Part shown: one piece after another, positions 27,310 through 35,943 of the stretch
Layout: each line of letters opens with the position of its first letter
How positions within the stretch are numbered: position 1 is the first letter of the stretch
NCBI GenBank assembly: GCA_025935925.1
Contig: JAICUI010000034.1
Span: forward strand, 1 to 35,943
Source: Chloroflexota bacterium
GTDB lineage: Bacteria; Chloroflexota; Limnocylindria; Limnocylindrales; CSP1-4
Direction: 5' to 3'
Length of the DNA: 35,943 nucleotides
Position numbers and translations under genes: made by a program
The notes under the pieces: generated by a model
Seen by the model: only the letters and a program-made list of their open reading frames with translations
The model's database searches: none
What the model was told of the DNA's origin: nothing

Positions 27310-28431
27310 TCAGGTGGTCGAGGCGCGCGGGTCGGGCTGGTCGACGCGATCGAGGAACGCACGGGCGGCTTCCGTCGCCGGCTCGTCGAGCGCCGTGGGC
27401 AGCACGACGCGGACCTTCACGTACAGGTCGCCGGCGCCGTCGGCCTTGAACCGGGGCATGCCCTGCCCGGTGAGCCGGAAGGTGCGGCCGTTCTGGGTGC
27501 CGGCCGGGATCGTCAGGAGGACGCGACCCTTGAGGGTGCGGACCGGCACCTCGCCGCCGAGCAGCGCCTCGGCGAGCGTCAGCGGCAGCTCACGCTCCAG
27601 GTCGGCGCCTCGGCGCGTGTACACGGGATTCGGCTTGACCTTGACGGTGACGACGACGTCGGTGCCCTCGGGACCCTTGCCGGTCATCCGGATCCGGCTC
27701 CCGTTGTCGACGCCTCGTGGCAGCTGGATCTCGTAGCGCTTGCCCTCGACGTCGACGACCCGGCTCGTGCCGTGGAACGCCTCCTCGAGTGTCACCTCTG
27801 CCGGGGCCTCCACCTCGCCACGGCTCGCGCGCCGGGCGGACGGCGCGCCGCGACCGCCGTTCGTCGCGTGGCCGGCGGCGCCCGGCGCGGCCTCGGGGCC
27901 GTTGCCCATCTGGCGCAGCAGCTCTTCGAAGTCCAGCCCGGCCTCCGCGGACCGGCCACGACCTCGTCGTGGTGACGTCGCCTGGGCGCCGGCGGCCGCG
28001 CCCGAGAAGAACATCCGGAAGAAGTCCGAGAAGCCGGCGTCGCCGCCGCCGGCGGTGTGGAACTCGTAGCGGATCCCGCCGCCGCCGGCGCGCCCGGCGG
28101 GGCCGGAAGCCCCCGCGGCTCCCGTCTGCGATGCCCACTGGGCGAACGGGCCGCCCGGTCCGAACGGGTCGCCGGGCCCGCCGCGACCGCCACCCGCGCG
28201 CTGGAACTGGTCCCAGTTCGCGCCCATGAGGTCGTACTGCTTGCGCTTCTCGGGGTCCGAGAGGACCGCGTTGGCCTCGTTGACGTCCTTGAACCGCTTC
28301 TCGGCGGCCGTGTCGCCCGGGTTGCGGTCCGGGTGGTGCTCGCGGGCGAGCTTGCGGAACGCCTTCTTGATCTCGGCCTGGGACGCCCCGCGAGGCACTC
28401 CCAGGATCTCGTAGTAGTCGCGGTACTCCAT
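27310..28431 (-). CDS. dnaJ: J-domain co-chaperone without zinc finger (DnaJ class B/CbpA-like)
   Basis: Stimulates DnaK ATPase and delivers clients. 373 residues from ATG at 28431 ([11 protein letters not shown]), preceded by GAG/CTCC-type weak binding site. J domain 1-70 with HPD at 33-35; Gly/Phe/Ala-rich region about 85-150; the four CxxCxGxG zinc motifs of classical DnaJ are absent; C-terminal substrate domains about 185-355 ([48 protein letters not shown]). So it is of the CbpA type. No dnaK or grpE is in the window. Confidence 0.94.
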   Translation of the reverse strand: MEYRDYYEILGVPRGASQAEIKKAFRKLAREHHPDRNPGDTAAEKRFKDVNEANAVLSDPEKRKQYDLMGANWDQFQRAGGGRGGPGDPFGPGGPFAQWASQTGAAGASGPAGRAGGGGIRYEFHTAGGGDAGFSDFFRMFFSGAAAGAQATSPRRGRGRSAEAGLDFEELLRQMGNGPEAAPGAAGHATNGGRGAPSARRASRGEVEAPAEVTLEEAFHGTSRVVDVEGKRYEIQLPRGVDNGSRIRMTGKGPEGTDVVVTVKVKPNPVYTRRGADLERELPLTLAEALLGGEVPVRTLKGRVLLTIPAGTQNGRTFRLTGQGMPRFKADGAGDLYVKVRVVLPTALDEPATEAARAFLDRVDQPDPRASTT

Positions 28432-28488
28432 CAGGAGCTCGCCAGAGGACGGCCGATCGGTGCGCGGCCAGATCCACGCGCCGGCGTT

Positions 28489-28504
28489 GCCCACCTGCGT
28501 GGGC
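28489..28504 (-). other. Hairpin in the lon-dnaJ gap
   Basis: GCCCAC-CTGC-GTGGGC, a perfect 6-bp stem with a 4-base loop inside the 131-base gap between lon and dnaJ. There is no T tract on the minus strand, so it is not a typical intrinsic terminator; it may lower read-through or protect an mRNA end. A wider 8-bp inverted repeat AGAGGACG/CGTCCTCT (28444-28451 and 28540-28547) brackets it. Confidence 0.35.
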
Positions 28505-28562
28505 CGTCTCGACGCGCAGTCGGGGCTGCGGTGATGGGTCGTCCTCTAGGCGCCTCCCGTGG

Positions 28563-31061
28563 TTACTGGCCCTTGACCACGACCGGCGGCTGGTCCCCGG
28601 TCGGCGGGAAGTTGCTGCGCCGGACCGGCGACTGCGGCTCCGGCTTGGGCAGCTTCTCGCCACCCTCGATGACCGTCGGGGGGACGGCCTTGAGGGGCTT
28701 CGGGCGGCGACGGAGCGCCGCCTCCAGCACCTGGTCCATGCTGTCGGCCAGGACGAGCTTGATCTGCTTGCGCACCTCTTCGGGGATGTCGCGCAGGTCC
28801 TTCTCGTTCTTCTTGGGCAGGATGACCATCCCCGCGCCCGCGAGGTGCGCGGCGAGGATCTTGGACTTCAGCCCGCCGATCGGCAGCACCCGGCCACGCA
28901 GCGTGATCTCACCGGTCATCGCCACGTCCTTGCGGACCGGGATGCCCGTCAGCGCCGACACCATGGCCGTCGCCATCGTCACGCCCGCCGAGGGACCGTC
29001 TTTGGGGATGGCGCCCGCCGGCACGTGGATGTGCAGGGTGTGCTTCTCGAACTTGTCGCGCTCGATCCCGAGCTCCGCGGCATGGCTGCGGATCCACGAC
29101 AGCGCGGCCCGGGCGGACTCGCGCATGACGTCGCCGAGCTGGCCCGTGAGGATGAAGTCCTCCTTGCCTTCCATCATGGTGACCTCGACCGCGACGACGT
29201 CGCCGCCGACCTCGGTCACCACGAGGCCCGTGGCGGAGCCGGTCTGGTCCTCGGCCTCCAGCTCGCCGTACTCGAACCGCGGCGGGCCCAGGTATTCCTC
29301 GACCTTCTTGAGGTCGACGACGGTCTTGCGCTTGCGACCCTCGGCCACGGAGCGCGCGACCTTGCGCATGATGTTGGCGAGCTCACGCTCGAGGTTCCGG
29401 ACGCCGGCCTCCTTGGTGTAGGCCTGGACGAGCTCCGTGAGGACCTCGTCGGTGACCTCGACCTGCTTGGCCGTCAGCCCGTGGTTCTCCATCTGCTTGG
29501 GGACGAGGAACCGGCGCGCGATCTCGACCTTCTCCTGCTGGGTGTAGCCCGGCAGCTGGATCACCTCCATCCGGTCGCGCAGCGGCGCCGGGATCGGGTC
29601 GAGCAGGTTCGCGGTGGCGATGAACAGCACCTTGCGCAGGTCGAACGGCACCTCCAGGTAGTTGTCCTGGAAGGTGAAGTTCTGCTCCGGGTCCAGGACC
29701 TCGAGGAGGGCCGACGAAGGATCGCCACGGAAGTCCATGCCGATCTTGTCGACCTCGTCGAGCATGAACACGGGGTTGTTCGTGCCCGCGGTCTTGACGT
29801 TCTGGATGATCCGGCCGGGCAGCGCGCCGATGTAGGTGCGCCGGTGCCCGCGGATCTCCGCCTCGTCATGGATGCCGCCGAGGCTCATCCTGACGAACTT
29901 GCGACCCATCGCCTTCGCGATGGACTTGCCGAGGCTCGTCTTGCCGACGCCGGGCGGGCCGACGAACAGCAGGATGGGCGAGCGGATGGTGTCCGCGAGG
30001 CTGCGCACCGCGAGGTACTCGAGGATGCGCTCCTTGATCTTCTCGAGGCCGTAGTGGTCCTCGTCGAGGATCTGCGCGGCCTCCTTGATGTCGAGGCGGT
30101 CGTCGGTGGAGACGTTCCACGGCAGGCCGACGAGCCAGTCGACGTACGTCCGGATGACCCCGACCTCGGGCGAGGCCGACGGGATCCGGCTCATCCGGTC
30201 GATCTCCTTGATCGCCCGGGTGCGGACCTCGTCCGGCATGCCGGACTGCTCGACCTTCTCGCGGAGCTCGTGGATATCGGCCTGCTGGGGATCGTCCTCG
30301 CCCAGTTCGCGCTGGATGGCCTTCAGCTGCTCGCGGAGGATGTACTCCCGCTGGGTCTTGTCCATCTCGGACTTGACCTCGCTCTGGATCTTCCCCTTGA
30401 GCTCGAGGATCTCGACCTGGCGGGCGAGGAACCCGGAGACGAGCTTGAGCCGCTCTTCGACGTCGATCGTCTCGAGAAGCTCCTGGCGCTGCTCGGTCGA
30501 CATGTCGGGGCTGTACGCCACCATGTCGGCGAGGAGCCCGGGCTCGGTGATGTTGCGGGCGGCGACGGCGGCCTCGGGCGGCACGGGTGCGCCATTGGCG
30601 ACGTACTGCTCGATCTGTGCCTGGACGCTGCGGAGGAGCGCCTGCACCTCGACGCCCTCGGGCGTCGAGTCGTGGAGCTCCTCCACGTGCGCCGCGAGGT
30701 ACGGCGACGTGTGCACGAAGCCGTGGACGCGGATCCGCCCCTGGCCCTGGACGATGGCTCGGACGGTGCCGTCCTGGAGCTGCACGACCTGGGCGATCTT
30801 GGCGATGGTGCCGACGGAGTAGAGCTCGGACGGGTCCTCGATCTCCTCCTGCTCCGGCTGGCGCTGGGTGACGAGCGCGATGGGCCCGCCGCTCTCGACG
30901 GCGGCGTTGAGCGCCGCGACGCTCTTGTCGCGTCCCACCTGGAGCGGAACGATCATCTCCGGGAAGATGACCGTCTCCCGGAGCGCGACGAGCGGGAGCT
31001 CGCGCACCCCGGCGGTGCCGGTGCGCTGCTCGTCGTCCGGGGTGGACGGTCGCTTGGCCAT
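28563..31061 (-). CDS. lon: ATP-dependent protease La (Lon)
   Basis: Cytoplasmic AAA+ protease degrading damaged and regulatory proteins. 832 residues, usual length. N-terminal LON substrate domain about 20-220 ([19 protein letters not shown]), helical linker, ATPase with Walker A GPPGVGKT (368-375) and Walker B FMLDEVDK (432-439), and a serine-lysine protease domain with PKDGPSAG (Ser691) and [11 protein letters not shown] (Lys734), spaced 43 residues as in Lon. The last 60 residues are a Pro-rich tail. The ATG at 31061 has AAGGAG six bases upstream (31068-31073). It begins 76 bases after hspR with no clear promoter or operator, so it is probably read from the hsp20 promoter. Confidence 0.97.
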   Translation of the reverse strand: MAKRPSTPDDEQRTGTAGVRELPLVALRETVIFPEMIVPLQVGRDKSVAALNAAVESGGPIALVTQRQPEQEEIEDPSELYSVGTIAKIAQVVQLQDGTVRAIVQGQGRIRVHGFVHTSPYLAAHVEELHDSTPEGVEVQALLRSVQAQIEQYVANGAPVPPEAAVAARNITEPGLLADMVAYSPDMSTEQRQELLETIDVEERLKLVSGFLARQVEILELKGKIQSEVKSEMDKTQREYILREQLKAIQRELGEDDPQQADIHELREKVEQSGMPDEVRTRAIKEIDRMSRIPSASPEVGVIRTYVDWLVGLPWNVSTDDRLDIKEAAQILDEDHYGLEKIKERILEYLAVRSLADTIRSPILLFVGPPGVGKTSLGKSIAKAMGRKFVRMSLGGIHDEAEIRGHRRTYIGALPGRIIQNVKTAGTNNPVFMLDEVDKIGMDFRGDPSSALLEVLDPEQNFTFQDNYLEVPFDLRKVLFIATANLLDPIPAPLRDRMEVIQLPGYTQQEKVEIARRFLVPKQMENHGLTAKQVEVTDEVLTELVQAYTKEAGVRNLERELANIMRKVARSVAEGRKRKTVVDLKKVEEYLGPPRFEYGELEAEDQTGSATGLVVTEVGGDVVAVEVTMMEGKEDFILTGQLGDVMRESARAALSWIRSHAAELGIERDKFEKHTLHIHVPAGAIPKDGPSAGVTMATAMVSALTGIPVRKDVAMTGEITLRGRVLPIGGLKSKILAAHLAGAGMVILPKKNEKDLRDIPEEVRKQIKLVLADSMDQVLEAALRRRPKPLKAVPPTVIEGGEKLPKPEPQSPVRRSNFPPTGDQPPVVVKGQ

Positions 31062-31137
31062 CAGGTTCTCCTTGGATGCCGTCCGGCCGGGCCGGCGACG
31101 TTGCTGGTGCGATTGCTGGGTCGAATGGCGGGGGATG

Positions 31138-31524
31138 TCACCGGCTCGGCTCCGGATCGTCCGCGGGACGTGGCGTGGCGGCGGTCGCGGCGCGCGACTC
31201 GCGGTCGCCACCGTGCTCACGTGTCCCTTCGTCGTAGAGGGCTTCGAGGATGCGCTTGCCGAGGCGCTCCTCGAGCTCGAACAGCGTGCGGACCCCGGCG
31301 AGGTTGACGCCGCGGTCCCGGGTGAGGTGCCGGATCCACAGGATGCGGCGGATGTCCTCCTCCGAGTACAGGCGGATGTTCGTCGGCGTGCGGGCCGGGC
31401 ACACGAGGCCCTCGTCCTCGTAGATCCGGAGCGTCCTCGGGTGGGCCTCGACGAGCGTCGCGGCCACGCTGATGACGTAGACCGGCCGGGTGGGGTCCCG
31501 CTCTGGCCGGCGCGCCGACGCCAT
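31138..31524 (-). CDS. hspR: MerR-family heat-shock repressor HspR
   Basis: 128 residues. Helix-turn-helix at the N-terminus, [26 protein letters not shown] (15-40 read in parts), then [28 protein letters not shown], the standard MerR/HspR pattern, and a short polar tail. HspR represses chaperone genes through HAIR operators until heat shock draws its co-repressor away. It starts two bases after the hsp20 stop, so it is co-translated with hsp20, and a HAIR-like site overlaps their shared promoter, consistent with autoregulation. In many actinobacteria hspR sits with dnaK-grpE-dnaJ; here it is with hsp20 and lon. Confidence 0.92.
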   Translation of the reverse strand: MASARRPERDPTRPVYVISVAATLVEAHPRTLRIYEDEGLVCPARTPTNIRLYSEEDIRRILWIRHLTRDRGVNLAGVRTLFELEERLGKRILEALYDEGTREHGGDRESRAATAATPRPADDPEPSR

Positions 31525-31526
31525 GG

Positions 31527-32054
31527 TCAGGCCTCGGTCCCGGCGGGCTCGTCCGCCGTGTGGGCGTCGTTGCCGCTGCCCTCGCCGACGGCCTTGGCCT
31601 CACCCGTCGTCACCGGCTGGATCCGGATCTGACGCGGCTTGACCTGCTCGGCCTTCGGGATGCGGAGCTTGAGCACGCCGTTCTCGAACGTCGCGTCCGC
31701 CTTGTCGGCCTCGAGGCCGGTCGGCAGGGTCACGGTGCGCATCAGGCTGCCGCGTGAGATCTCGCGGACCATCCAGCCACCCTGGTCCTCGTTGCGCTCC
31801 GAGCTGTCCTCGGCGCGGATCGTCAGAGTGCCGTTCTCGACGGTGATGTCGACGTCCTCCGGCTTCACGCCGGGCAGGGAGGCCTCCACGAGGAGGGCGT
31901 CCTTGGTCGCGCGGACGTCGAGCGGCAGGCGGCCGACGTCGCCATTGCCGTTGTAGGGGTACGGGCGAAACACGGTGTCGTCGAACAGGCGATCCATCGC
32001 CTGGCGGAGCGTCACGAGCTCGCTGAAGGGCGACGGGCGACGGCTGAGCGTCAT
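31527..32054 (-). CDS. hsp20: Small heat-shock protein (Hsp20/alpha-crystallin)
   Basis: Holdase chaperone, 175 residues. Alpha-crystallin domain about 42-140 with LPLDVRATKDALLVEASLPG, the GVKPEDVDITVENGTLTI strand pair and ATFENGVLKLRIPK. An I-x-I motif (IRI) follows at about 142-146, used for oligomer assembly. The start at 32054 is set by an excellent AGGAGGT seven bases upstream (32062-32068). First gene of the stress operon, directly behind the HAIR-covered promoter. The last 25 residues are polar and low in complexity. Confidence 0.95.
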   Translation of the reverse strand: MTLSRRPSPFSELVTLRQAMDRLFDDTVFRPYPYNGNGDVGRLPLDVRATKDALLVEASLPGVKPEDVDITVENGTLTIRAEDSSERNEDQGGWMVREISRGSLMRTVTLPTGLEADKADATFENGVLKLRIPKAEQVKPRQIRIQPVTTGEAKAVGEGSGNDAHTADEPAGTEA

Positions 32055-32150
32055 CGCATCTACCTCCTGCAGGTCACCGGCGGGTCTTCCGCCGGGCTGG
32101 TGGGATGTGGTCGCCGGTACGACGGGTCGTCCGCGTACCGGGCATGTCCA

Positions 32151-32180
32151 AGGCTAGAACCTTGACAATGGCGTTGTCAA
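32151..32180 (-). promoter_or_regulatory. Promoter of the hsp20-hspR stress operon
   Basis: On the minus strand, a perfect -35 TTGACA (32175-32180), an 18-base spacer, and -10 TAGCCT (32151-32156). It points to hsp20, whose ATG lies about 95 bases downstream with an AGGAGGT binding site. The -35 lies inside the inverted repeat at 32158-32184, so a bound repressor would block RNA polymerase. Confidence 0.7.
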
Positions 32181-32184
32181 GGTT
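32158..32184. promoter_or_regulatory. HAIR-like operator for HspR
   Basis: Perfect 11-bp inverted repeat AACCTTGACAA-TGGCG-TTGTCAAGGTT. Its core CTTGA-N11-TCAAG has the same half-sites and spacing as the HAIR consensus CTTGAGT-N7-ACTCAAG bound by HspR. It overlaps the -35 and spacer of the hsp20 promoter, and hspR is the second gene of that operon. I found no second copy before lon, dnaJ or clpB. Confidence 0.8.
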
Positions 32185-32302
32185 TCGGGGCGTTGCAGTT
32201 CCGCATTCCCTGTCGATTATCGCCGGCTCGACCGTCGCGCCATGGCGGCATTCGTCGTGGGCGTGACGCCCGATCGGTCCTCTCCTGCGGCCGCGCGCGC
32301 GT

Positions 32303-32311
32303 TGCTATCCT
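32303..32311 (+). promoter_or_regulatory. Extended -10 promoter of the subtilase gene
   Basis: TGCTATCCT, a TGn-extended -10, 38 bases before the ATG at 32350, with no good -35. An AGGAGG at 32339-32344 leaves five bases to the ATG at 32350; the ATG at 32345 directly touches it and opens a short frame, so 32350 is the true start. The 5' gap 32185-32302 shows nothing else. Confidence 0.5.
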
Positions 32312-32349
32312 CCGCGCACCGCCGCGAGCATCGCGAGCAGGAGGATGGG

Positions 32350-35300
32350 ATGCATCACCGCGCGGCCCGCGCCGCCTGGACCGCGTTGCTCGCCGCCGCG
32401 GTGGCGGTGCCCGTCGGCGGTGGAGCGCCGGCGGCGGCATCACCCGTTCCCGCGGCTTCCCGGGCCGCGGACGCCGCACCGGCCGCCCCGCGTTGGGGTC
32501 GGGGGCGCGTGCTCGTCCGGTTCGACGATCGCGCGACGCCCGGTGAGCGCCGGAACGCCCACGCCGCGATCAGGGCCACGCGCGCGCGTGGGATCCCGGG
32601 CGTCGCCGGGCTCGAGGTCGTCGACACGGCGCTGACGGTGCGCGAGGCGACCCGGCGCCTGGAGGGCGCCGCCGGGGTCCGCTACGCCGAGCCGGACTAC
32701 GAGATCACGGCCGCCGCCACCCCGGACGACCCGAAGCTGCCGGAGCAGTGGGCGATCCACCAGGCGAACGGCGTGGACATCGGCGGCCTCGCGGCGTGGG
32801 ACGTCACGACCGGCGACCCCTCGATCCCCGTCGCGGTCGTCGACACCGGCGTGCAGCTCGATCACCCCGACCTCGCCGCGAACGTCTGGACGAACCCGGA
32901 CGAGATCGCCGGCAACGGGCTCGACGACGACGACGACGGCTACGTCGACGACGTGCATGGCTGGGACTTCGTGGACGACGATGCGGACCCGAGCGATCAG
33001 AACGGCCACGGGACGCACGTCGCCGGGACGATCGCGGCCGTCGGGAACAACGGCCTCGGCGTCGCGGGCGTCGCCTACGGCACGCGCATCGTCCCGTTGC
33101 GCGTCCTCGACGCCAAGGGCTCCGGGTACGTCTCCGACGGGGTGCGGGCGATCGCCTATGCCGCGGCGCACCACATCCGCGTCGCGAACCTCAGCTGGAC
33201 GTTCGGCGGTGGAATCTCGCAGCCGCTGTGGGACGTGATCGCTTCGGCCGGCGACGCCGGGCTGCTCATCTCGGCCGCGGCGGGCAACGACGGGCTCGAC
33301 GCGGACGTCGTGCCGGAGTACCCGGCGGCATACGACCTGCCGTCGATCCTGTCGGTGGCCGCCCTGGCGCCGGACGGGACGCTCGCCGAGTTCTCGAACC
33401 GCGGCCGCGCGAGCGTCGACCTCGCGGCGCCCGGCGTGAACATCGTGAGCACGTGGCTGGGCGGCGGTTACCGGAGCATCAGCGGGACGTCGATGGCCGC
33501 GCCGCACGTCGCCGGTGCCGCGGCCCTCGTGCTCGCGGTCCATCCCGACTGGACGGTCGCCCAGGTCCGCGACCGGCTGCTCGAGACGTCGCATGCGCGC
33601 TCGTCGCTCGGCGGCCTGCTCGCGACGGAAGGGTCGCTGGACGCGGGCGCGGCCGTGGCGGCTGGAGGGGACCGCGGACCGCGGGTGCGCATCACCTCGC
33701 CGGCACCCGGCGCGACCCTCCGCCCCGGCGTGAGCGTCACGCTGCGTGCGACCGCGACGGATCCCGAGGACGGCAACGTCGGGGGATCGATCCGCTGGTC
33801 CTCGAGCGTCACCGGCAGCCTCGGGACGGGGCCGTCGGTCGCCGTGGCGAACCTCGACGTGGGCTCGCACCTGTTGACCGCGACCGCGCGCGACGCCGCG
33901 GGCCACCGGCGGAGCGCGACGATCCAGGTGCGCGTCGGCCCGCCGATCCTGCCCATCGACGCGCGTGCCGAGCCGTGGGGCCCCGCGATCGCCGTCGGCC
34001 CGGACGGCGTCCCCGTCATCGCCTGGTCGGAGCTCGGGGTGGGCACGGTCGTGAGCCGCAGGGGCGGCGGTGGCTGGAGCCGCGAGACCGCCTCGTCGTC
34101 GCATGCCGACGCATCGCCCGACGTCCTCGTCGACCCGGGCGGGACCGTCCGCGTCGCGATCGAGCGCCAGTGGAAGAACGTCGGCGCGTTCAGCGACGGC
34201 GGCATCGTCGTGGCGGGCGACGACGGGTCGGGCGCCGGCACGGGCTGGACGGACACGCGCCTGAGCGAGGGCTGCGGCGACGACGCGGACGGCTGCGGCA
34301 TCGACACCGCGCCCTCGATCGCCCGCGCGGCGGACGGCCGGCTCCACGTCGCGTGGAGCCGCGTCCCGATCGCCGGCGTTTCCGTGCCGGGGAACGACCC
34401 CGGGCTGTGGCACGCGGTCTCGAACGCCGCGGGCGGCTGGACGGCCGAGCGGATCCTGGACGCGGACGATGTCGTCGCACCCGACGTGGCGGTGGCGCCC
34501 GACGGTTCCGTGCACATCGTGTTCTGGCGGTCGGGCGGGGCCCGCGACGGCCTCTATCACGCGAGCAACGAGACCGGGCCGTGGGTGGTCGACCAGCTCG
34601 CCGCCATGCCGGCCGACGGGTCGATCGGCGCGCCGAGCGTCCAGGCGGCGGCCGGTGGCCGCGTGGACGTCGCGTGGGGGACATCGGCCGGGGCGATCGT
34701 CCGGAGCCGCATCGGCGGCTCGTGGGGCACCCCCGCGGTCGTCCACCCGGGGATGGTGAACGACGTCGACCTCGTCCGGGACGGCACGTCGCTCCACCTC
34801 GTGTTCGGCACGAGCGACGGCACCGGCACGGCGACCGGCGTCGGCTATGCGCAGGATGGCGGCTCGGGCTGGACGGTGACGACGATCGACCAGGGCGAGG
34901 ACCGGCATCCGCGGCTCGCCGTGGACGGCGCGGGCCACCCGCACGTCTCGTACCTGCGCAGCGCGCCCGAGCACGAGGTCCGCCATGCGTGGGACGACGG
35001 GTCGGGGTGGGCGACCGAGGTCGTGGACGACGGCGGCGTGTGGGGCCGGCCCTCGATCGGCGTCGACGCCGCGGGCCACCACCACGTCGCCGTGGCGCGC
35101 ACCGGTTCGGACCCTGGCCTCTGGTACGCGACGGACCGCACCGGCAGCTGGTCCCTCGAGCGGCTGACGCAGCGCGCGCCGGATGGCGCGGTCGGGCTGG
35201 TGGTCGCACCGGACGGGACCGTGGCGATCGGCTACGCGGAGCTCCGCGCGAGCGACGGCTCGCTCCTCGCGGACCACGCGGTGTGGCTGAAGACCGGGAC

Positions 35301-35943
35301 CGAGGGCCACTGGACGACGCGACGCCTCGGGACCAACCCGGGCACGCAGCGCGTCGCGGTCGCCCGGTCGTCGTCCGGGCGCCTGTACCTCGCCTACACG
35401 GCCGCGAGCGGCGGCCGGACGCACCTCGCCTGGGCGACGAACGCGTCGGGGTCGTGGACGACGGGCTCCGCGACGCCCGCCGCCGCCGACACGGCCGACG
35501 ACGACCCCGCGATCGCCGTCGACGCCGGCGGCCGGATGCACGTCGCGTACGAGCACCGCGTCCCGTCCTCGGGCGCGGTGTCGATCCGGTACGCCACGAA
35601 CGCGTCCGGCAGCTGGACGAACCGGGTCGTCTCGTCGGGGGCGGGGCCGAGCGTCGGGCCCTCCATCGCCCTGTCCGGCAGCCGCCCGCGGATCGCCTGG
35701 TGGATCGCCATCCCGACGGCCGACGACACCCAGCCGGCCGGCGTCCGCGTCGCGACGTGGACGGGCAGCGCGTGGAGCACGCGCACGATCAGCTCGAGCC
35801 CGTACGACCGCGACCCGTCCGTCGCGGTCGACGGGGCGGGTCACACGCAGGTGCTGTATGCCCGCAACGTGGGGTACGCGATCTGCCGGTTCCCGCTGTG
35901 CGACGAGGCGCCGGGCCTCCGCTGGTGGTCCGACGAGGTGGGC
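32350..35943 (+). CDS. Secreted subtilase (S8) with Ig-like domain and propeller-like repeats, 3' end outside window
   Basis: 1198 codons to the window edge without a stop. Signal peptide about 1-32 (Ala-rich hydrophobic stretch, cleavage near PAAAS). Inhibitor-like propeptide about 50-125 (GRVLVRFDDRATPGERR). Peptidase S8 about 135-440 with the catalytic Asp in VAVVDTGVQLDHPDL, His in NGHGTHVAGTI, oxyanion Asn in SAAAGNDG and Ser in ISGTSMAAPHVAGA. Residues about 446-528 look like a bacterial Ig-like domain (ITSPAPGATLRPG, LTATARDAAGH). From about 529 onward at least 13 units of 40-65 residues recur, of the form P-x-(I/V)-A-V-x-x-x-G-x-(V/L)-H-V-A-W followed by an aromatic GxW strand. Such repeats form beta-propellers. 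Probably an extracellular protease held to a substrate or surface by the propellers. Confidence 0.9.
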   Translation, partial: MHHRAARAAWTALLAAAVAVPVGGGAPAAASPVPAASRAADAAPAAPRWGRGRVLVRFDDRATPGERRNAHAAIRATRARGIPGVAGLEVVDTALTVREATRRLEGAAGVRYAEPDYEITAAATPDDPKLPEQWAIHQANGVDIGGLAAWDVTTGDPSIPVAVVDTGVQLDHPDLAANVWTNPDEIAGNGLDDDDDGYVDDVHGWDFVDDDADPSDQNGHGTHVAGTIAAVGNNGLGVAGVAYGTRIVPLRVLDAKGSGYVSDGVRAIAYAAAHHIRVANLSWTFGGGISQPLWDVIASAGDAGLLISAAAGNDGLDADVVPEYPAAYDLPSILSVAALAPDGTLAEFSNRGRASVDLAAPGVNIVSTWLGGGYRSISGTSMAAPHVAGAAALVLAVHPDWTVAQVRDRLLETSHARSSLGGLLATEGSLDAGAAVAAGGDRGPRVRITSPAPGATLRPGVSVTLRATATDPEDGNVGGSIRWSSSVTGSLGTGPSVAVANLDVGSHLLTATARDAAGHRRSATIQVRVGPPILPIDARAEPWGPAIAVGPDGVPVIAWSELGVGTVVSRRGGGGWSRETASSSHADASPDVLVDPGGTVRVAIERQWKNVGAFSDGGIVVAGDDGSGAGTGWTDTRLSEGCGDDADGCGIDTAPSIARAADGRLHVAWSRVPIAGVSVPGNDPGLWHAVSNAAGGWTAERILDADDVVAPDVAVAPDGSVHIVFWRSGGARDGLYHASNETGPWVVDQLAAMPADGSIGAPSVQAAAGGRVDVAWGTSAGAIVRSRIGGSWGTPAVVHPGMVNDVDLVRDGTSLHLVFGTSDGTGTATGVGYAQDGGSGWTVTTIDQGEDRHPRLAVDGAGHPHVSYLRSAPEHEVRHAWDDGSGWATEVVDDGGVWGRPSIGVDAAGHHHVAVARTGSDPGLWYATDRTGSWSLERLTQRAPDGAVGLVVAPDGTVAIGYAELRASDGSLLADHAVWLKTGTEGHWTTRRLGTNPGTQRVAVARSSSGRLYLAYTAASGGRTHLAWATNASGSWTTGSATPAAADTADDDPAIAVDAGGRMHVAYEHRVPSSGAVSIRYATNASGSWTNRVVSSGAGPSVGPSIALSGSRPRIAWWIAIPTADDTQPAGVRVATWTGSAWSTRTISSSPYDRDPSVAVDGAGHTQVLYARNVGYAICRFPLCDEAPGLRWWSDEVG

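Noticed and set aside
32345-32635. ATG at 32345 as the start of a small protein ahead of the subtilase
   Set aside because: It touches the AGGAGG directly and opens a 96-codon frame without motifs; the ATG at 32350 has correct spacing and gives the signal peptide and protease.
32440-35844. 1134-codon minus-strand open frame opposite the subtilase
   Set aside because: The plus strand encodes an ordered S8 catalytic triad and repeats in one frame. The minus frame is a low-complexity Arg/Ala/Asp shadow and has no motif.

Overview
The window is very GC-rich bacterial chromosomal DNA in which every ordinary-looking gene gives a full-length, conserved protein, so it looks like core chromosome and not a mobile island. 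No rRNA, tRNA, CRISPR array, transposase or phage gene was seen. Gene content (complete nuo operon, HspR with a HAIR-type operator, GlpX, PurH, many GTG starts) fits a high-GC lineage such as Chloroflexota (Limnocylindria/Ellin6529-like) or an actinobacterial relative. I lean to Chloroflexota, but this is inference from gene style, not a database result.

Layout. (1) 1-296: non-coding edge with a repeated palindrome TGACTC-N6-GAGTCA. (2) 297-15483, minus strand: a 13-gene respiratory complex I operon in the order nuoA-B-C-D-H-(I/E fusion)-F-G-J-K-L-M-N, mostly with overlapping or nearly touching genes, read from an extended -10 promoter near 15530. (3) 15594-18286, minus: two small membrane proteins, a MidA/NDUFAF7-type methyltransferase (the mitochondrial relative is a complex I assembly factor) and an unrecognised nucleotidyltransferase-like protein. 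(4) 18321-19891, plus: folK and a lipoprotein esterase. (5) 19905-22491, minus: purH-glpX. (6) 22673-23601, plus: a small membrane protein and a cupin, divergent from purH across a symmetrical promoter. (7) 23602-23858: convergent gap with a chain of mutually exclusive hairpins. (8) 23859-32054, minus: a proteostasis cluster hsp20-hspR-lon-dnaJ-clpB-nudix, headed by a promoter overlapped by a perfect HAIR-like inverted repeat. (9) 32350 to the window end, plus: a secreted subtilisin-family protease fused to an Ig-like domain and at least 13 propeller-like repeats; its 3' end lies outside.

The most interesting signal is the peripheral arm of complex I. The membrane arm and the NuoB/C/D quinone module look canonical. 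The electron-input side does not. NuoG has lost its molybdopterin-fold part and instead carries a complete GltD-type FAD/NAD(P) oxidoreductase between its 2Fe-2S ferredoxin domain and its 4Fe-4S pair, followed by what looks like the second ferredoxin half of NuoI. NuoI is cut to one 4Fe-4S motif and fused to only the helical half of NuoE, so the 2Fe-2S N1a domain is missing. NuoF keeps the FMN loop but has Thr in place of one of the four N3 cysteines and an altered NADH-site motif. Together these point to a complex I whose NAD(P)H entry site may have moved from NuoF to a flavoprotein built into NuoG. Whether this has been described before could not be checked here.
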